The notes below the pieces were generated by a model, which worked only from the letters and a program-made list of their open reading frames with translations, was not told the origin of the DNA and ran no database searches. Of a DNA stretch of 5,901 nt, positions 5,247 through 5,901 are shown piece after piece. The translations under genes were made by a program, and so were the position numbers. The DNA is from Pseudomonadota bacterium (GTDB taxonomy: Bacteria; Pseudomonadota; Gammaproteobacteria; Pseudomonadales; Oceanobacteraceae): positions 1-5,901 of the forward strand of contig JAEWQT010000321.1 in NCBI GenBank assembly GCA_023399105.1, written 5' to 3'. The first letter of the stretch is position 1, and each line of letters opens with the position of its first letter.

Positions 5247-5901
5247 TCATGGGTTTGTCGTTGCTGTCGGATACTGGTAAGTGCGCGCCAGTTCAGTAAA
5301 GGCCTGCAGATATTCGATATCGCCGTCATTTTCACGGGTACCCAGATAAATCTGTTTGGCGATGCCATGCTCGCCCAGTCGAACCACGGCCAAGGGTAGC
5401 CTGGCGCAGTATTCTTCTGCCAGCCAGCGCGGCAGGGCCGCCACGCCTCGGCCGCAGGCGACCATCTGCAGCATAATATCGGTGGTTTCGCTGGTTTTGT
5501 GTTGCTTAGGTACCACCATGGCCGGGTTGAGAAACTGGGTGTAGATGTCCAGCCGGTCGGTTGGCACCGGATAGGTCAGCAAAACCTGGTCACGCAGGTC
5601 TTCTGCCCGGGCGTATTCAACAGCCGTTAACGGATGGTGTTGGGGAACCACCAGAACCTGCTCGTAATCAAAAACCGGCTGAAAGTTCAGGCCGCTTTTA
5701 TAGAAGGGGTCGGGTGTTACCAGCAGGTCGATTTCGTAATCCAGCAGCGCGCCAACACCACCGAATTGAAATTTCTGTTTTACATCCACATCCACATCGG
5801 GCCAGGCATCAAGAAATGGCGATACCACTTTTAGCAGCCATTGGTAACAGGGGTGGCATTCCATACCAATTCTTAATGTGCCGCGTTCACCGCAGGCAAT
5901 C
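5247..5901 (-). CDS. metR: MetR-type LysR transcriptional regulator, C-terminal part (N-terminus outside the window)
   Basis: The open frame runs unbroken off the right edge, so the DNA-binding domain (about 85-90 residues) is missing and the 217 visible residues are the effector domain. It matches E. coli MetR strongly in order: RIGMECHPCYQWL near the start (MetR has IECHSCIQWL), FDYEQVLVVPQHHPL, LLTYPVPTDRLDIYTQFLNP, and QMVACGRGVAALPRWLAEE. MetR activates methionine genes with homocysteine as co-regulator. Here it lies upstream of mesX on the same strand, whereas E. coli metR is divergent from metE. The position suggests control of the mesX-mesD unit. An internal ATG at 5864 is not the start, because the conserved MetR segment extends upstream of it (IACGERGTLRIG). 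The metR stop is 78 bp from the outer mesX start, so read-through transcription into mesX is possible. Confidence 0.88.
   Translation of the reverse strand, partial: IACGERGTLRIGMECHPCYQWLLKVVSPFLDAWPDVDVDVKQKFQFGGVGALLDYEIDLLVTPDPFYKSGLNFQPVFDYEQVLVVPQHHPLTAVEYARAEDLRDQVLLTYPVPTDRLDIYTQFLNPAMVVPKQHKTSETTDIMLQMVACGRGVAALPRWLAEEYCARLPLAVVRLGEHGIAKQIYLGTRENDGDIEYLQAFTELARTYQYPTATTNP

Noticed and set aside
5862..5864. ATG at 5864 as the start of the LysR-type gene
   Set aside because: The frame is open upstream to the window edge and the upstream residues (ERGTLRIG) align with the MetR effector domain, so the gene continues off the window.

Overview
The window is from a gammaproteobacterium and joins two unrelated blocks: the early end of a Mu-like transposable prophage (1 to about 2021) and a host methionine/sulfur gene cluster (about 2022 to 5901). 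The host assignment rests on a MetR of the E. coli type next to a MesX/MesD pair. The genus cannot be fixed from the sequence; a marine or soil Oceanospirillales, Pseudomonadales or Cellvibrionales relative is a guess.

Prophage block, read right to left in phage orientation: the phage left terminus at about 2021, a CI/LexA-type cleavable repressor (1139-1840, + strand), an operator region with repeated AAATGAAT sites (968-1138), then on the - strand ner (698-967), a 160-residue helix-turn-helix protein (103-585), and the first 35 residues of the MuA-type DDE transposase (1-106), which runs out of the window. This is the Mu layout (c facing away, then ner, then A) with one extra gene between ner and A. 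The repressor has the Ser/Lys pair and an Ala-Gly site of self-cleaving repressors, so induction is probably RecA/SOS-linked, unlike Mu itself. The proposed terminus starts TG on the - strand, carries a sequence close to the Mu L1 transposase site, and is followed inward by C/G triplets spaced 10-11 bp apart.

Host block, all on the - strand: metR (5247-5901, N-terminus outside the window), mesX/DUF1852 (4152-5144), mesD (3118-4146) and a TauE/SafE-family membrane exporter (2205-3035). MesD is a core-MetE methionine synthase without the folate-binding N-terminal half. MesX is the partner protein, a putative oxygenase, that MesD is known to need. A MetR-type regulator upstream and an anion/sulfur exporter downstream make a self-contained unit: homocysteine-responsive control, folate-independent methylation of homocysteine from a donor not yet known, and probably disposal of a sulfur-containing or anionic by-product. 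mesX and mesD are 5 nt apart. A strong hairpin separates mesD from the exporter gene, and tandem hairpins with a U-tract end the unit.

Stretches without genes: 968-1138 (operators), 1841-2204 (phage end, repeats, then hairpins of the host unit), 586-697 (nothing recognised) and 5169-5246 (candidate MetR-controlled promoter). No tRNA, rRNA, CRISPR array or riboswitch was seen.
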